In this document: piece by piece, positions 1-12,500 of the stretch
Layout: each line of letters opens with the position of its first letter
Position numbering within the stretch: position 1 is the first letter of the stretch
Origin: Girardinichthys multiradiatus
Taxonomy: Eukaryota; Chordata; Actinopteri; Cyprinodontiformes; Goodeidae
Direction: 5' to 3'
DNA: 64,000 nt
Assembly (NCBI RefSeq): GCF_021462225.1
Contig: NC_061794.1
Span: 46,333,414 to 46,397,413, forward strand
Notes under the pieces: generated by a model
Databases searched by the model: none
The model's input: the letters and a program-made list of their open reading frames with translations, nothing else
What the model was told of the DNA's origin: nothing
Translations under genes and position numbers: made by a program

Positions 1-144
1 GAGCGGACCTTTCAGGCAGGAAGCCAGTTGAAGAAAAGCAAAGTGAATCCGGTCGAGTTTACAAGTAGACTACATGTGTGGAATGTGGATCGTATTTTAC
101 TCTGAAACATCATCATTACCTTCGGCTACAGCACCAAGCCACCA

Positions 145-489
145 TTGCATCTCACTCGATACTTGACACATGACAAGACTTGTATCTTGGAGCTGGAAAA
201 ACATACAATTTTATACGACACATCGCATCCCTTTGATAAAGATAACACCGGGAAAAAGAAAGCATGGGCTGAAATTACTGAGAAATTCGTTATTGAAGGT
301 GGTTATAACAAGTTAAATGCATATTTTTTGCCCCATATTAAATCCAACTGCGCAGAGTCGCTCAGTTCTAAAAACTGTACCGGTGGAATAGGGTACCTGG
401 CAGAAAACACAGCGCAACTGTGGCGCTTCCACTTCCACATCCAGTGGAGCAGAGAGGTCAGGTTGCCCTCTCGCGGCTGTAGACGGTAA
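145..489 (+). pseudogene. MADF-like DNA-binding domain fragment, probably transposon-derived
   Basis: The frame contains LELEKHTILYD...KKKAWAEITEKF, resembling the first two helices of a MADF or Myb/SANT-like domain (hxxLIxxVxxxPxLYD...K..AWxxI). It has no ATG start; the frame opens after a TGA at 103. The rest of the ORF (to 489) is unlike anything I recognise. It lies just left of a transposon terminal repeat at 571-597, so an accessory protein of a DNA transposon is likely. Weak similarity only. Confidence 0.4.
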
Positions 490-570
490 TCTTTAGTCCT
501 TGGTGCATGTCAGTCAGTAAATATTGATATACAAGTCGCAGGACCAACCAAACTATGAAAAAAGCAAAAA

Positions 571-597
571 GTGCGACTTATAGTCTGGAAAATACGG
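571..597 (-). repeat. terminal inverted repeat of a pogo/Tigger-like element (one end)
   Basis: The 27 bases ending TCTGGAAAATACGG followed by TA closely resemble the termini of the element at 1400-2275. The partner end is not present to the left, so the rest of this element is outside the window or lost. Confidence 0.6.
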
Positions 598-599
598 TA

Positions 600-1235
600 C
601 TCTATTTTTATAGTATTGACGTTAGCTGCTGCTGTGAACCGTCTGATCACACCCTGAGCAGCACAGAGGGGGAGGAGGGTGTGTAGTTGCCAGTTGAACA
701 CACAGACAGCACCAGGGAGAGTTGTCTTGTTCACTCTGACGGCTCATTGTGACACCTTTGTGTTTATCTAACGCCGTACACAGCAGTTCCTCATGACACT
801 GACTCCGCCCCGTTGGTGCCCCGCTCATTTTCCCCCAGGGTCCTCCAAGCAACACTGATACTGGCTCCAATTTTCAAACTGCAAATGTGGCCGAAGTTGG
901 GGGGGGGGTTAGTTGTACTTAAAATTTACTTTGAAATCCCTCCATATACTGTGATTTCTTTCATCTGTTTGGTTAAAAATTCTAAGTCTGTATGCAACAA
1001 CTAACGTATAATAAATTGGACATCTTTATAGAAATTCCAAAAGTATAATTGTACAGTAAAAAAATAAATAAATCTGTTAGTAACATTTGTTTATTAAAAT
1101 ATTTATTTTAAAAATGTTTCTTGTAATCCATATATATTTTATTGGTGTAAAAATGTAAACATGTGCTTGTCCTTGATGTCATGAATTCAATTTACAACTA
1201 GTGACCAACAATACTTTATTTGACAACTCGTTATT
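600..1235. other. no gene recognised; AT-rich spacer
   Basis: Short overlapping frames on both strands only. A purine-rich GGGGGAGGAGGG stretch near 667 and a G-run at 899-908 are the only notable features. Confidence 0.5.
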
Positions 1236-1245
1236 TTCTGCAAAG

Positions 1246-2398
1246 GGATGAAAGTTGGTCTGGTGATGGTGAAAGATGGAGAAGAGATCGTTGACGTGTC
1301 TGTGGTCTTGGAGGAAGCGGTAGTCCTGACTGATCTTAAGGACATCCCAAGTGCTGTTGCCATGCTCATGGGTCTGCTCTACTGTCTGAACATAGACTAC
1401 CGTATTTTCCGCACTATAAGGCGCACTTAAAAACCTTTAATGTTTTCAAAAAATGACAGTGCGCCTTGTAATCCGGAGCGCCTTATATATGGATCAATTG
1501 GTTAATTGGTTGATCCATACTGGTTGTACACGGCGCTCTGTCAAAATGTTTCAGTACGACTGGTAAACTACAAAGCCGCACCGCTTGCAGCATTACGGCT
1601 ACCGTAGTCAGGGGCGTCGCCGAAGTAATAGCGGTAAACACCTGTACTGTGCTTACTCCTAGTCCAACACCACTTGTGTGTGTATAACGACCCCAAAATT
1701 GCACCTTTCAAGAGACACGCTTACGATGCTGAGTTCAAACTCAAGGCTGTCAGCTACGCAGTCGAACATGGGAATAGAGCAGCAGCGAGAGAATTCAACA
1801 GTTAACGCTACTATATTGTGAATGTACTAACGTTTGATTTAGTGCATCAAACTGTTTCTTTTACGTGTTTACTGGATCAGGGAAAAGTTCCCTTTCACGT
1901 TTTAACTAACGTTTGATTTCAACTTCAACTTCATAGACTCCAATGCATTCAAACTTCTCTCACATGTCACAATGGAGCACCGTGTGCAGGACTTTGAGGT
2001 AAGAGACCAATTTGATACAGTCCGGAAAAAGTCTGCAATGCAACTAAATGCTCTATTCAATATAATTCTATGTAGAGGAGACCTTACCATGAGAGTGAAT
2101 GGAGTTATCAGAATGCTGGTTTGTAGTGTATTAATAAAGTTTGACTGTTTTGTTGACATTCTCTTTAGCTCCATCTAGTGGATGCATAACGCAACCCCAG
2201 TCAAACGTTTGACTGCAGTAGCTTCTATTCTATGCGCCTTATAATCCGGTGCGCCTTATAGTGCGGAAAATACGGTACCCTAAAAATCAGAAATACACCT
2301 TTGAGGTGATTCAGAAGGTGTTCATGAACATTGGCGGAGGGCAGTGTTCATCCCTCGTTCATGGCCTGAGAAACAGACTTTTGCGGAAGACAATGTAA
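1246..2398 (+). pseudogene. C-terminal exon of an unrecognised ORF split by a transposon
   Basis: A plus-strand exon-like frame opens after an acceptor (TTTTCTGCAAAG) with ATGAAAGTTGG and runs 50 codons to 1399. There a pogo/Tigger-like element with TA duplication interrupts it. From 2278 the same frame resumes for 39 codons to a TAA at 2396-2398 (KNQKYTFEVIQ... to LLRKTM). Counting one TA copy, the two halves are exactly in phase, so this was an intact reading frame before insertion. The LxDLxDxPxAxxxLxGLLYxLNxxYP style resembles the C-termini of many uncharacterised fish proteins, some domesticated from transposons; I cannot name the family. Confidence 0.55.
1400..2275 (+). mobile_element. 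non-autonomous pogo/Tigger-like (Tc1/mariner superfamily) transposon
   Basis: The termini are perfect 27-bp inverted repeats: CCGTATTTTCCGCACTATAA... at 1400-1426 and its reverse complement at 2249-2275. They are flanked by TA at 1398-1399 and 2276-2277. Inside, 1708-1806 encodes KRHAYDAEFKLKAVSYAVEH followed by GNRAAAREFNS and a stop, the start of the helix-turn-helix domain of pogo/Tigger transposases. The rest of the transposase is missing, so the copy is internally deleted (876 bp). Confidence 0.85.
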
Positions 2399-2399
2399 A

Positions 2400-3845
2400 A
2401 CCTCAGTTGAGTTCGGATCTTTATTGTGGACTGTGGCTGATTCAGTTTTTCTAGTTTTTCAGCATTGAATTAGATTAAGATTGTTAAATGGCTCGTTAGA
2501 AATATTCAAATACAAGGATAGTGATAGTGGTATACAATATGTTGTAGTGTTACTTTAGATTTAGATATAAAAAAAACATTGCTTATAAATATTTGAGCCA
2601 TTTTGACAGGCTTGGTTGAACTTGACCTGTAGGCTGCTATGGCCTGTTTGAGGTCCTTCTTTCTGAAGAATGTTTTTTTACTTCAGACTAAAGTGTCCTA
2701 AGCTTCAAAGTGGTTTATTCCATGCATGGCAAATAATTAATAAAAGTTGCTCATTTAAAAAAATCATTTTTGAGCAAGTTTCATTGATTTTTATTATGGG
2801 GTAATGGGGGTAGATGCTGTTTTCATGTCAGTGTCTATATCTCAATTGACTCAATTGACAAATGTTTAAGATGAATCAGATTTAAGAGTTATAACAACTA
2901 ATTGAAGTAGTTACATCAAGTAATGAATTTATATTGATTTAATTCACAGAAATATCGAAGATGAAATATATATCAGTGTTTAAACAACTAGTTTAACTAG
3001 CTAAATCAACTACAAAGGTTTAATTAGTTCAATTAAGACAAATAGTTAAAATAAAATGCATTTTCTAGCACAAATGACTACATCAAGCATTTATGTTAAA
3101 GTATTAATGCAGATTAGCTCTGCAGATTGTTCTGGTTTTAATAGGAGCAACAATGCATGGACTCATTACTGTTCATAATGAGCCTGGATCTGCAGGAGGT
3201 CTCCACCTGTTGGAAACAAATGGGATTGGTGCAAATTTAAGACTGAATGAATCTATAGGCTGGGCTTCCTTACACTGACAACTTTATACTAAGTAGCGTT
3301 AAATGATCCACTGACGTCAACTGTATTGTATTGTGATGCAACAATAAAGTACATCAACAAACAGAATGTCTTTTTTATTTGTTAAAAAGTAGATAAACTT
3401 TGGGGATGAATCTTGTATTTCAGAGCCGACCCAATGCTGAATTCGGCCCTCAGCAGCCTTTTATCAGGGGCCCACTTCCAGTTAAGCAGGCTCATAGCAT
3501 ACTTGATGGGGTTGATTATGAAGGCCTGGTGCCCTAATTAGTCGCATAGTTTTTTTTCTGCCTTGGGCTGGTTCTGTTGTAATTGTTTTATTTTCTGATG
3601 GACTCAAAACATCTAGAAGGCAACCTGGGACACATTTTTCTTTAATAGCCAATATTTGTTGTAAAATATATTTGAAGTAAAACTAAGTTTACACAAAAGT
3701 GTAAAAACGGTCAGAAAATTTAGAACTAAGGTTCAGACCCGACAGAAAAGCAGAACTGAGTATCGATCAGTAAAACCCTGACTATAACATCGTTATTAGT
3801 CTTGTGTTTTATCATAAATAGTTTGAGCTGAACTGAGTACACAGA
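2400..3845. other. no gene recognised; AT-rich intronic sequence
   Basis: No open frame of note and no repeat I can name. AT-rich with many TTAATTGA-like words around 2820-3050. Confidence 0.5.
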
Positions 3846-3849
3846 TACA

Positions 3850-5480
3850 CCTCAAAAATGTGAATATCATGAAAACTATTTTTGTCGCTCATTTCTCAGT
3901 GAAACTCATATGGATCAATTGCACATAGAGTGAAATATTTCTAGCCTTTATTTCCTGTCATTTTGACGATTATGGGTTCCAGATAATGCAAACTGAAGAT
4001 TCAGTGTAAGAAAATTAGTATATTGTGGAAATGTTATATTTTGGAAACTCCTGATGTCACACCCTAGTCAACTAATTAATTCAAACACCTGCAGAGGTTT
4101 CAATTCAATTCACTGTTATTTTTATAGCTCCAATTCACAACACGTCGTCTCAAGGCACTTCACAACAGTCAGGTTCATACATTCCAATTAATCGTAACCA
4201 TTGAACACTGCAGTCAGATTCAGTTATTTATTCAAATTGGATAAAAAGTTTTTCTATCTAAGGAAACCCAGCAGATTGCATCCAGTCAGTGACTTGCAGC
4301 ATTCACTCCTCCTGGATGAGCATGTAGAGACAGTGGAGAGGAAAAACTCCCTTTTAACAGGAAGAAACCTCCAGCAGAACCAGAACCAGGCTCAGTGTGA
4401 GCGGCCATCTGCCACGACCGACTGGGCCTCTAGATGGTCTCTCAGTCTGGGTCAGTAGGAGACACCATCACGGGGAAGACTGCTGACTGGATTGATGTCC
4501 AGAAGACAGTCATGGAAACCCTCCACAAGGAGGGGAAACCACAAAAGGTCTTTGCTGAAGAATCTTGCTGTTCACAGAATATTGTATCCAAGCATATTCA
4601 CAGAAAGTTGAGTGTAAGGAAAAGGTGTGGCAGGAAAAGGTGCACCAGCATCAGGGAGAACTGCAGCCTTGAGAGGACTTGAAGGAAAATCAAGAATCTT
4701 TAGGAGCTTCATGATGAGAGGATTGAGGCTGGAGTTATTGTATCAAGAACCACCACACTCAGACAAAGTCTACACATGGGCTATAAGGTTCTTATCTGGG
4801 CTGAGGAGAAAAAGAACTGGACTGTTGCTCAGTGGTCCAAAGTCCTCTGTTCAGATGAAAGTCAATTATGCATTTAATTTGGAAATCAAAGTCCCAGAGT
4901 CTGGAGGAAGAGTGGAGAGGCACATAATCCACGTTGCTTGAAGTCCAGTGTGACGTTTCCTCAGTCACTAATGGTCTTGGGTACCATGTCATCTGCTGGT
5001 TTTGGCCCACTGGGTTTTCTGAAGTCCATAATTAACACAGACATCCACCCGGACTTTTTGGAGCACGTTATGCCTTCTTCTTCCTTGATTAAGTTGTTCA
5101 GCAGGACTTGGTGCTGACCCACACTACCAAAGGTAACAGAAGCTGGTTCAGTGACCATGATGTTACTGAGTTCGACAGGCCAGCAAACTGACCTGAACCT
5201 CATAGAGAATCTATGGTGTATTGTCGAGAGGAAGATGAGAGACCAGAACCAACAATGATGACCTGACGGCCGTTATCCAAGTAACCTGGGCTTCCAGAAC
5301 TCCTCAGCAGAAGCACAGGCTGATCTCCTCCATGCCACGCCGCATTGATGCAGTAATTCATACAAAACCTCTGAACCTTCGAGAGCTTTCTTGTAGACAA
5401 GAATTGTCTTGTAAATATTAATTAAAGCTTGTGTTGCCTGGTGCTTTGAGATGCCATTTACTCTTAATTGTTGTTAATTT
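3850..5480 (+). mobile_element. degenerate Tc1-like transposon with nested insertion
   Basis: The left end near 3850 carries the AATATCATGAAAA and GAAATATTT words of a common fish Tc1 family. From 4433 the transposase can be followed on the plus strand in broken frames: DTITGKTADWIDVQKTVMET and SKHIHRKLSVRKRCGRKRC (helix-turn-helix region), then matches to the DDE part, ending near 5350 with the CHA(T)PRRIDAVI-like end. Multiple frameshifts and stops make it dead. I do not see an intact right inverted repeat. Confidence 0.8.
4101..4426 (-). mobile_element. 5'-truncated LINE 3' end inserted in the Tc1 relic
   Basis: The sequence from CAATTCAATTCACTG to CACGACCGACTGGG is the reverse complement of the 3' end at 57485-57895, including the words AACAGGAAGAAACCTCCAGC and CTCAGTGTGAGCGGCCATCT. 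It interrupts the Tc1 leader between CAGAGGTTT and CCTCTAGATGG. It is therefore younger than the Tc1. Confidence 0.75.
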
Positions 5481-6282
5481 TACATTGTGAAAAAACAAAA
5501 CTGAATGATTGAAACATCTTGTATCTACATTTGTAGCGTTTTATATGAAAGATGTCGCTCCCTACTCAGGGACCCCTTTAATTGCTCATCCTCATGTCCA
5601 GTCACACACAGACAATAGAGTTAGTTCTTGATGAATTTGTACTTTGATCAATTCATACCCCCGTTTGGTTGCTCTCTAGTCCTATTTTGTAGTTAAATAA
5701 ACCAGTTGGTACCAATGAAGTTAAATCGTTGCATGTTCCTTTTTATCTCTTCGTTGGATTTTAAAAATGCAATTTAAAATGCTAAAATTGTAAGTTTAAT
5801 TAGATAGTTAATTTTTTCAGTACATTTAGCGCCGTCGATTGGAGCCACAATTCCTTTCAGAAATTTGAACAGATTATGAAAACATACTTTAGATCCTCAG
5901 TTGCCAGAGTGGGTTCGAACTGATGCATACCATTGCAAAATATGAAACAGATGAGACTAATTGACCAGCACCCACACAACATGCACCATGGCTGGTTGAT
6001 GATGCTGAACTTGGGCTCTAAATTACAAGTTGGTCACACTGTTTTTAAGGAAACAGGAATCTTTGATCTAAAATGTAAAACAGATAAACTTATCAAACCT
6101 CAACTGGGTTATTCTAGGTGAAAAAAGATCCTTGGAAACACAGTTTGGGTTTTAAGAGACATTGGTTCTGTTTGGGAAAAAAATAAAAAGAGAAATTTGG
6201 ATCCCTCTCTGCCGTCGGGACAACCTCGGATATCCATATACATCACCACATGACCAAATAAATTATTTAAATTTGTACTCAC

Positions 6283-6547
6283 CTCCCTCTGGGGTGTTTA
6301 AATGTACCGGCGTGGAAGGAGGGCTCTCCCCTTTGCTGTTGAAGGCTGTGAGCCTGAGCTCATACTGGGAGAAGAGGCGTAAACCAGTGACCTCAGCTGA
6401 AGTCTTTGGACCACGGACCTCAACCATCCAGCTGTCCCTGTTCGTCCGTTTATGGTGCTCATGTTTGTCTCTTTCCCCCATGTGGTGATGTTTGCCAAGA
6501 GACCTCCTGTCTCGTCTGCTGGAAGGACCTAGCCTCCTGATGTATAT
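6283..6547 (-). CDS. l1cam: l1cam exon 20: second half of fibronectin III domain 3, last exon in window
   Basis: Encodes [20 protein letters not shown]..., a long basic and His-rich loop, then [20 protein letters not shown] and LNTPEG. The R-x-R/K-R run at residues 863-867 looks like a proprotein convertase site. The TPEG end and phase-1 GTGAGT donor match the Fn3-Fn4 junction of L1 genes, so at least Fn4, Fn5, the membrane segment and tail must follow beyond the left edge. Confidence 0.92.
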
Positions 6548-9500
6548 CTGATGAAGGGGAAGAAAAGAGCAGATGACAGGCGGAGGTGTGCGGAGGTGGG
6601 CAGAAGCCAAGTGACGTTGCATGGTTCCCTCAGAATTTATTTACTCAAAGATTCTGCATGCTGGAGGCCAAAGTATCACCCCTACCAACTCCAGGAGCTT
6701 TATTTTCAATTCAAATGGGTTTAGTGGTTAAAATGTCCTTGACTACCACGTTAGAAAGCTGACATGCCATCAGTTGTCCCCATTCCCTTACATGCTAATA
6801 GAAGCAGTACCAGTAAGCCCATATTTCCCATGCAAGCAGTTATCCAACTTGCATTAGACATCACCATGCTGCACTGGACTGAGATGCTTAGGTGGCAAAG
6901 CTATAAAAAGAACAGTACCCTGTAACCCAGCAGATGACCACGGACGTTCCGCACTTGGTTCCACGTCACTCTGACCGTGCTGTTCATCACAGTGGTTGAA
7001 ACTCCAGTGGGGGCCTCCTCTGGCTCTGAGACAAGACGATAATAAAAAGATGACCCAGGTTAGAATGTGAGGAGAGAAGCAGGAGTTTTACATTGCGGTC
7101 AGCATGTTTATTGACAGCTTGTTGTGAGGGACACCTCCAGCAAGGTTCTAAGGTGGAGAAATGGTGGAGATCCATAATCCTGTGGTGAATTAGGTGTGTT
7201 GCTATGGCAAATTTTGAAATTTAGTTCTGACACAAAAACAATGAAAATATCTTTTTTATTTTGTAAATTCATGTTATCAAGTTGGCTGATATGATTTAAC
7301 ATGATTTCTTTTAGCCCGAGGTAAATTATGTATCCATGATTTAAAAATATTGCTACTCTCATAATTGTTACCTAAAAAAGCGATCCTGGTATCATTTGAG
7401 GGCAAAGGTAGGAGTGACTGACCTTCAAAGGTCAAACTAAAATGTATAACAATATACAATGTATGAGAGTGGCACTGTTGCTTTCTGGATGCTTTTAACA
7501 GTTTTTAACTGCAGTTTGTCACAGGAGCAAAGATGATGCAGCAAACATATGAAAGAAGGGGCTTTGATCGGATGAGACCAAAACTGAACTTTTTGGCCTA
7601 CATGCAAAACTACGTGTGGTATAAAACTATCACACTGAACACCTCATCCTCACTGTGAAACATGACGGACTGAGTATCATACTGTGGGAAAGCTCTTATT
7701 CAGCAGGGACAAGGAAGCTGTGCAAAGGCTGCAAAAGAGTTGAGACTGGGGCAGAGGTTCATCTTCCAGCAGGACAACAACCAGAAACATACAGACAGAG
7801 CTGCAAAGGAAACATTTACATCAAACCATAATCTTGTGTTAGAGTGGTCCAGTCAAAGTCCAGAAGAAGTGCTCCGTCCAATCTGACTGAGAATGAACTA
7901 CTTTGCAAAGAAATTTGGCAAATAGTGGAGACTCGCAGCGAAAGGTGTCGCTTTAAAGTACTGATTCATCGGGATGAATCCCAATGCACTCCACACTTTT
8001 CAGATTTTTATTAACCTCATGTATTTAGACTTCACAATCATGCAACAATTTGTGTTGGTGCATCACACAGAATACCAACAAAAGGCATTGACCTTTGTGG
8101 TAATGTGACAAAGTATGAAAACATTCAAGCAGTGTACTTCTGTGTGTAATTCTGTTGGAAGGCACTAAAACAATCATGACTTTGTTTGACCTGCCTGTTA
8201 TGCCTTGGTGCCACCACTAGGGGAAGTAATAAACTAATAGCCTGCAAAGATTGTGGCTGGTACCCATATGCTGTTAATTGATTGTGTCATCAAGGTAAGG
8301 CCTCACATGGAAAAGGGCATGAGTAAAAAAATACGTCTAAACCTTTTCAAATTAAGATAAGTTAAATGCTTCAATCTGCTTAATAATAAATATTGCGTTG
8401 CTCATAACTATCTGGGTCGATCTTCTACCCAAGCTGAGAGAAGTACACTACAGTGTCCTTGACTCTGAGACTGGAAAAACTGAGGAAGAAAAGATCAGAT
8501 GACATACTGTCCTCCCCGGAATGTCCCGTCATTGTCACAGGTGCTGGTCCTGATCCGACTGCATTGACCGCCTGGACTTTGATCTCAAATGGTGTGAAGG
8601 TTCCTGTGTTATTTACTATAAACGGTGGAGACTTCACAGAGGCAGTGTTCCAGTTTGTGTTTTTATTGTTAGCCTCCCGCCAGTACACCTGGTACTTGAA
8701 GTCCTGGCCGTTATGGAGGTGCTTTTCCATCTCCTGTAGTAGAACATAAAATAAACAGATTTGGTTTTAGCTTGCTTTGTTAAAGGCAATACTTCCAAAC
8801 AAATGCACTGAGGCACTTACATCCCATGTGATTAGCAGAGTCCCTGGATCTGTTGAATTAGTGCGCACATTAGTGGGGTTCAATCCTGGAGCTGCGGGAA
8901 TGTGAAGAGGAGAGGACATTAACGAAGGGAAGAGGTAACCCCTCAACATACCAACACATTAAAGGGACAGCTTTTATTTCAGCTCTTTAGTATGAAAAAC
9001 AAATTAGCATCTTGTTAACTGAAGCCATTTTTTACACATGCACTGTTGTCCTGAATAATGCTGTCGATGTTCCAGACTTTGTTCTACACTCCACCCTGGA
9101 TTTCAGAACAAGAAATAGATGAAGGCAAATAGCAGAATCTCAGCACGGTGTGTCACCATGTGGTGTGGTTTTACCTGCTGGTGGTGACCTGTGCTCATTG
9201 GAGGGCTTGCTGGGGTTGCTCTGGCCAATTTTATTAACAGCGGTAACTCTGAAGCGGTAGTTGCAGAAGGGCTTCAGGCGGAGCACGACGTGACTGAAGT
9301 TCCCGGGTACCGTGGTCCACGTCTGCCATGCTGAGTTCCTACCCTCTGAGTGGGGCTGCTCATGGCCTTCCACGATGAACACTAGAAGGACAAATTATGC
9401 ACAGTCACTAATTAATAGCTTTCCTGTGAATCACTGAACTAATATTTAGTTATAGAACCACTGTACTGAATAGAATAGAATAGAATAGAATAGAAATACC

Positions 9501-12500
9501 CTTTCTTGTCCCAGCAGGTGGAAATTTAGGTCTGTCAGCAACAAAGTAAAAGGAAAATGGAAGCATACAGGTACACACAAAGGAGTAAACTATAAAAATC
9601 AAAAGGTGTAGACTGTAAGGAAAAGGAAAAGGGCACAAAGAGAGCTGCTTCACGTCTGTGATCTATGGATTCGAGTAACCTCTTGCACCTGAGCAGGTGT
9701 TCCAGCTCAGGGCGATTGGGTTGGAGCTACATACCACAGTTCATCTGCATTTCTTGGTTTTGCCTAAGATGTGACATCTTTTTTGTTGTCACAACACAAG
9801 TTTTATTAGATTTAAATCTATAACGATAGTCTTCTTGTTGTGGAACCAAGATGCAGTACAGTACTTTACTGGCATGATTGGAGTCTTTGCCTTGTTGAAA
9901 CCTTCATTTGAAGACTATTTTCGTTTTAGTTTTATGAAACATTACCTCTGCAAGTATTTAAATGCATTCAAACTGATTCATGATCCCCGGCGGTAGGTGA
10001 TATATGGGTGCAGCACCAGAGTATGAGAAACATTCCCATACCATGATGACTGAGACACCATGCTTGAAATGAGTGTTCACAGGTCATCTGACAAACTGTG
10101 CAGCCCAGAAAGATAAATCTTGCTTTCATCAGTCCAGAAAATGTTGCACCATTTCTCTTTAGGCCAGTCAGTGGGGTCCTGTAGCTTCTTTAGTGCATAT
10201 CATTATACATCGTATCATATCTTGGATTCACATAGGCATCTATTAGTTGACTTTCTTTAATCACCCTGGAGCTGATCATCGGCTAATTTTGTTGCCATTT
10301 CTGCTATTTTTAGATCTTTTCAAATGGTAGTTATCAGTTTTCTTCTACGTTTTCTCCTCAGTCATGCTTGCAAACAGAGGTTTGGACTGAATCTGTGGCT
10401 GAAGTAGGCAGGTTGTTTAAAATCACCAAGGAGATCCACAGTTAACTGTAGTTCTAAAAACGTTTTTAGTCAGTTCAGAAAATATGAATAGTTCTCATTA
10501 ACACACTCACTAAAACATGTTTTTGCACAACACTGTTCAAAATGTGTCCTCAGTTGTTTTCAGAACAATCAGACTTATTTGGCCATTAAGGTCACTAATG
10601 GGGTCATTTAGGTCACACAAGTCACTGACTCTACTCTGCATGTTGAATATTTGGCCCGTTATCACTTGACGATCCTAACATGTTCCTAACGATACCTTGT
10701 TTTGGTCACATGTCTAAAGTTGTGAGTGATTTTAAAACCGCTTGGTGAGATGAGTCATAGCTGCGCTGTAGTGCCAAAAAGATGAAATCCAAGGCCAGCT
10801 CTTGTGTTTAGCGTTGGTTTTTCATGTTTAACACAGACGACTTTTTTACCTGTCTCTTGGACCACCTTTCTTCTCTGTCCAAAATGTGCACAATGCGATC
10901 TACAAAAGAGTGTCATGCCCTTGAGATGCAGATGAACCTCTGAGTCGTGGCCAGATGAGCCGGCTCTTCTGTGTAGAGCCATCCTTTTGTGTAGCTGCTG
11001 TTTGGTTTCCTCAGTGAAGAGGCCTGAACATTCCTCACTGCTCTGGACTGCAGATGCCACACTTCTGAGCTTGTTTCTGGGTGTTTTATTCTTAAGGTGA
11101 ACCGGGCTCTGTCTGAGAGTGTTGTTGGGTTAAAAATGCACCGGAATATTATGCTGGGAAAATATTCTTCTTGGTTGGTTAGATACTTCAGCCACATATG
11201 AAATCAAAATGTTCTTCTGCCTTCTCTGGTTTTCTTCGCAATGGACCGACGTGAGTTTGTTGAAATCCTGTTTGCCTTAACAAAAACCCGGTTAGGATCT
11301 CCACACGTTTAAGGTTCTTTCTTGGTGCATTGGAGTTCCTTGTCCTTCCCTTCTGTCCTTGAGGGGACCTTTTGTCCTGATGCTGCAGAGTTTTGATGAT
11401 TGACCTTTCATGTTCCAGTGGGCGGTGAGATTCAAACAGTAAGTACTGATCTGTGTGGGAGTTTCCTGTCTTACCTCATTCACATGGATGTTAATCTGGT
11501 TAAATGAATCTGAGAGCAGGCGTCTGTGAACCATTAAGGGCGTTGAAGGAAATGATGTCACTCTTTGTATTGCCATGTGACTACAAATCAAACACATGCA
11601 TACAGGATGTGTTTTGTGTGCTAGTCCTGCCTTTGTACCTGTTATGGGGCTGTTGTGTGAGGGTCCTGGGATCCAGCTGAGATTGACGCTGTGGTCCTCA
11701 ACACCGGACAGGGATACAGAACCCGGAGGCCCTGGTGGAGCTGTGGGCCCAACACAGAGCTTCAGTTAGTTGTTTACATGCAACTCATCATTACTACAAA
11801 TGTTTTGAGCTTTGAACAATTTATCTCAACCAATCACTTTTCGACTTGAAATGAACATAAAAACAAGGAATTTTAAAACAAATTTTGGGTGCACAATTTT
11901 GAGCTCACTATGGATTTATTGACATTCAAACGGGCAAAAATTATACACATAAGCCTAAATATTTGCACATACCCAAGCATCCATTAGAAAGAGGAACCTT
12001 GACCACACAATTTTTGTTGCCATCAACAAGTTTTGACTGTTAGCTTGCTGGCGTGTTTAGGATTACTGTCCTGTTGGAACATCCAGCACAAGTTTCAACC
12101 ATGCAGCTGTTGAGTCTACATGGACCTAAAGAGTGTAGTGCTCCTTCAGGTTTTTGCAATCACCACCACCACACGTGGCAAAAAGCCTCTCAGCATAATA
12201 CTACCAACCCCATGCTTCACAGTTGGTACAGTGTTCGTAGGTTTGAAAGCGTCACCTTGACCCCATCAGTTAAATTTTTGTCTTGTCCAACCCTTCCACT
12301 TTTCACTCCAAAGGTGTTTGCTTATGCGGTTAGCTGCAAATTTCAGTACAATTTAAAGGAACCAGACCATAGCAACTTTATTCATAAATGACTTTAAGAC
12401 ATCCACAGCTGAAACAAAGTTCAACCTGTCATGTTTTTGGACTGTGGGAGGACATCCTTGTCCCTGATGATCGGTGGTAATCTTCTACATATCTGTGAAT

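Noticed and set aside
5097..5120. REST/NRSF silencer-like word GGACTTGGTGCTGA
   Set aside because: Partial match only and within a Tc1 transposase relic.
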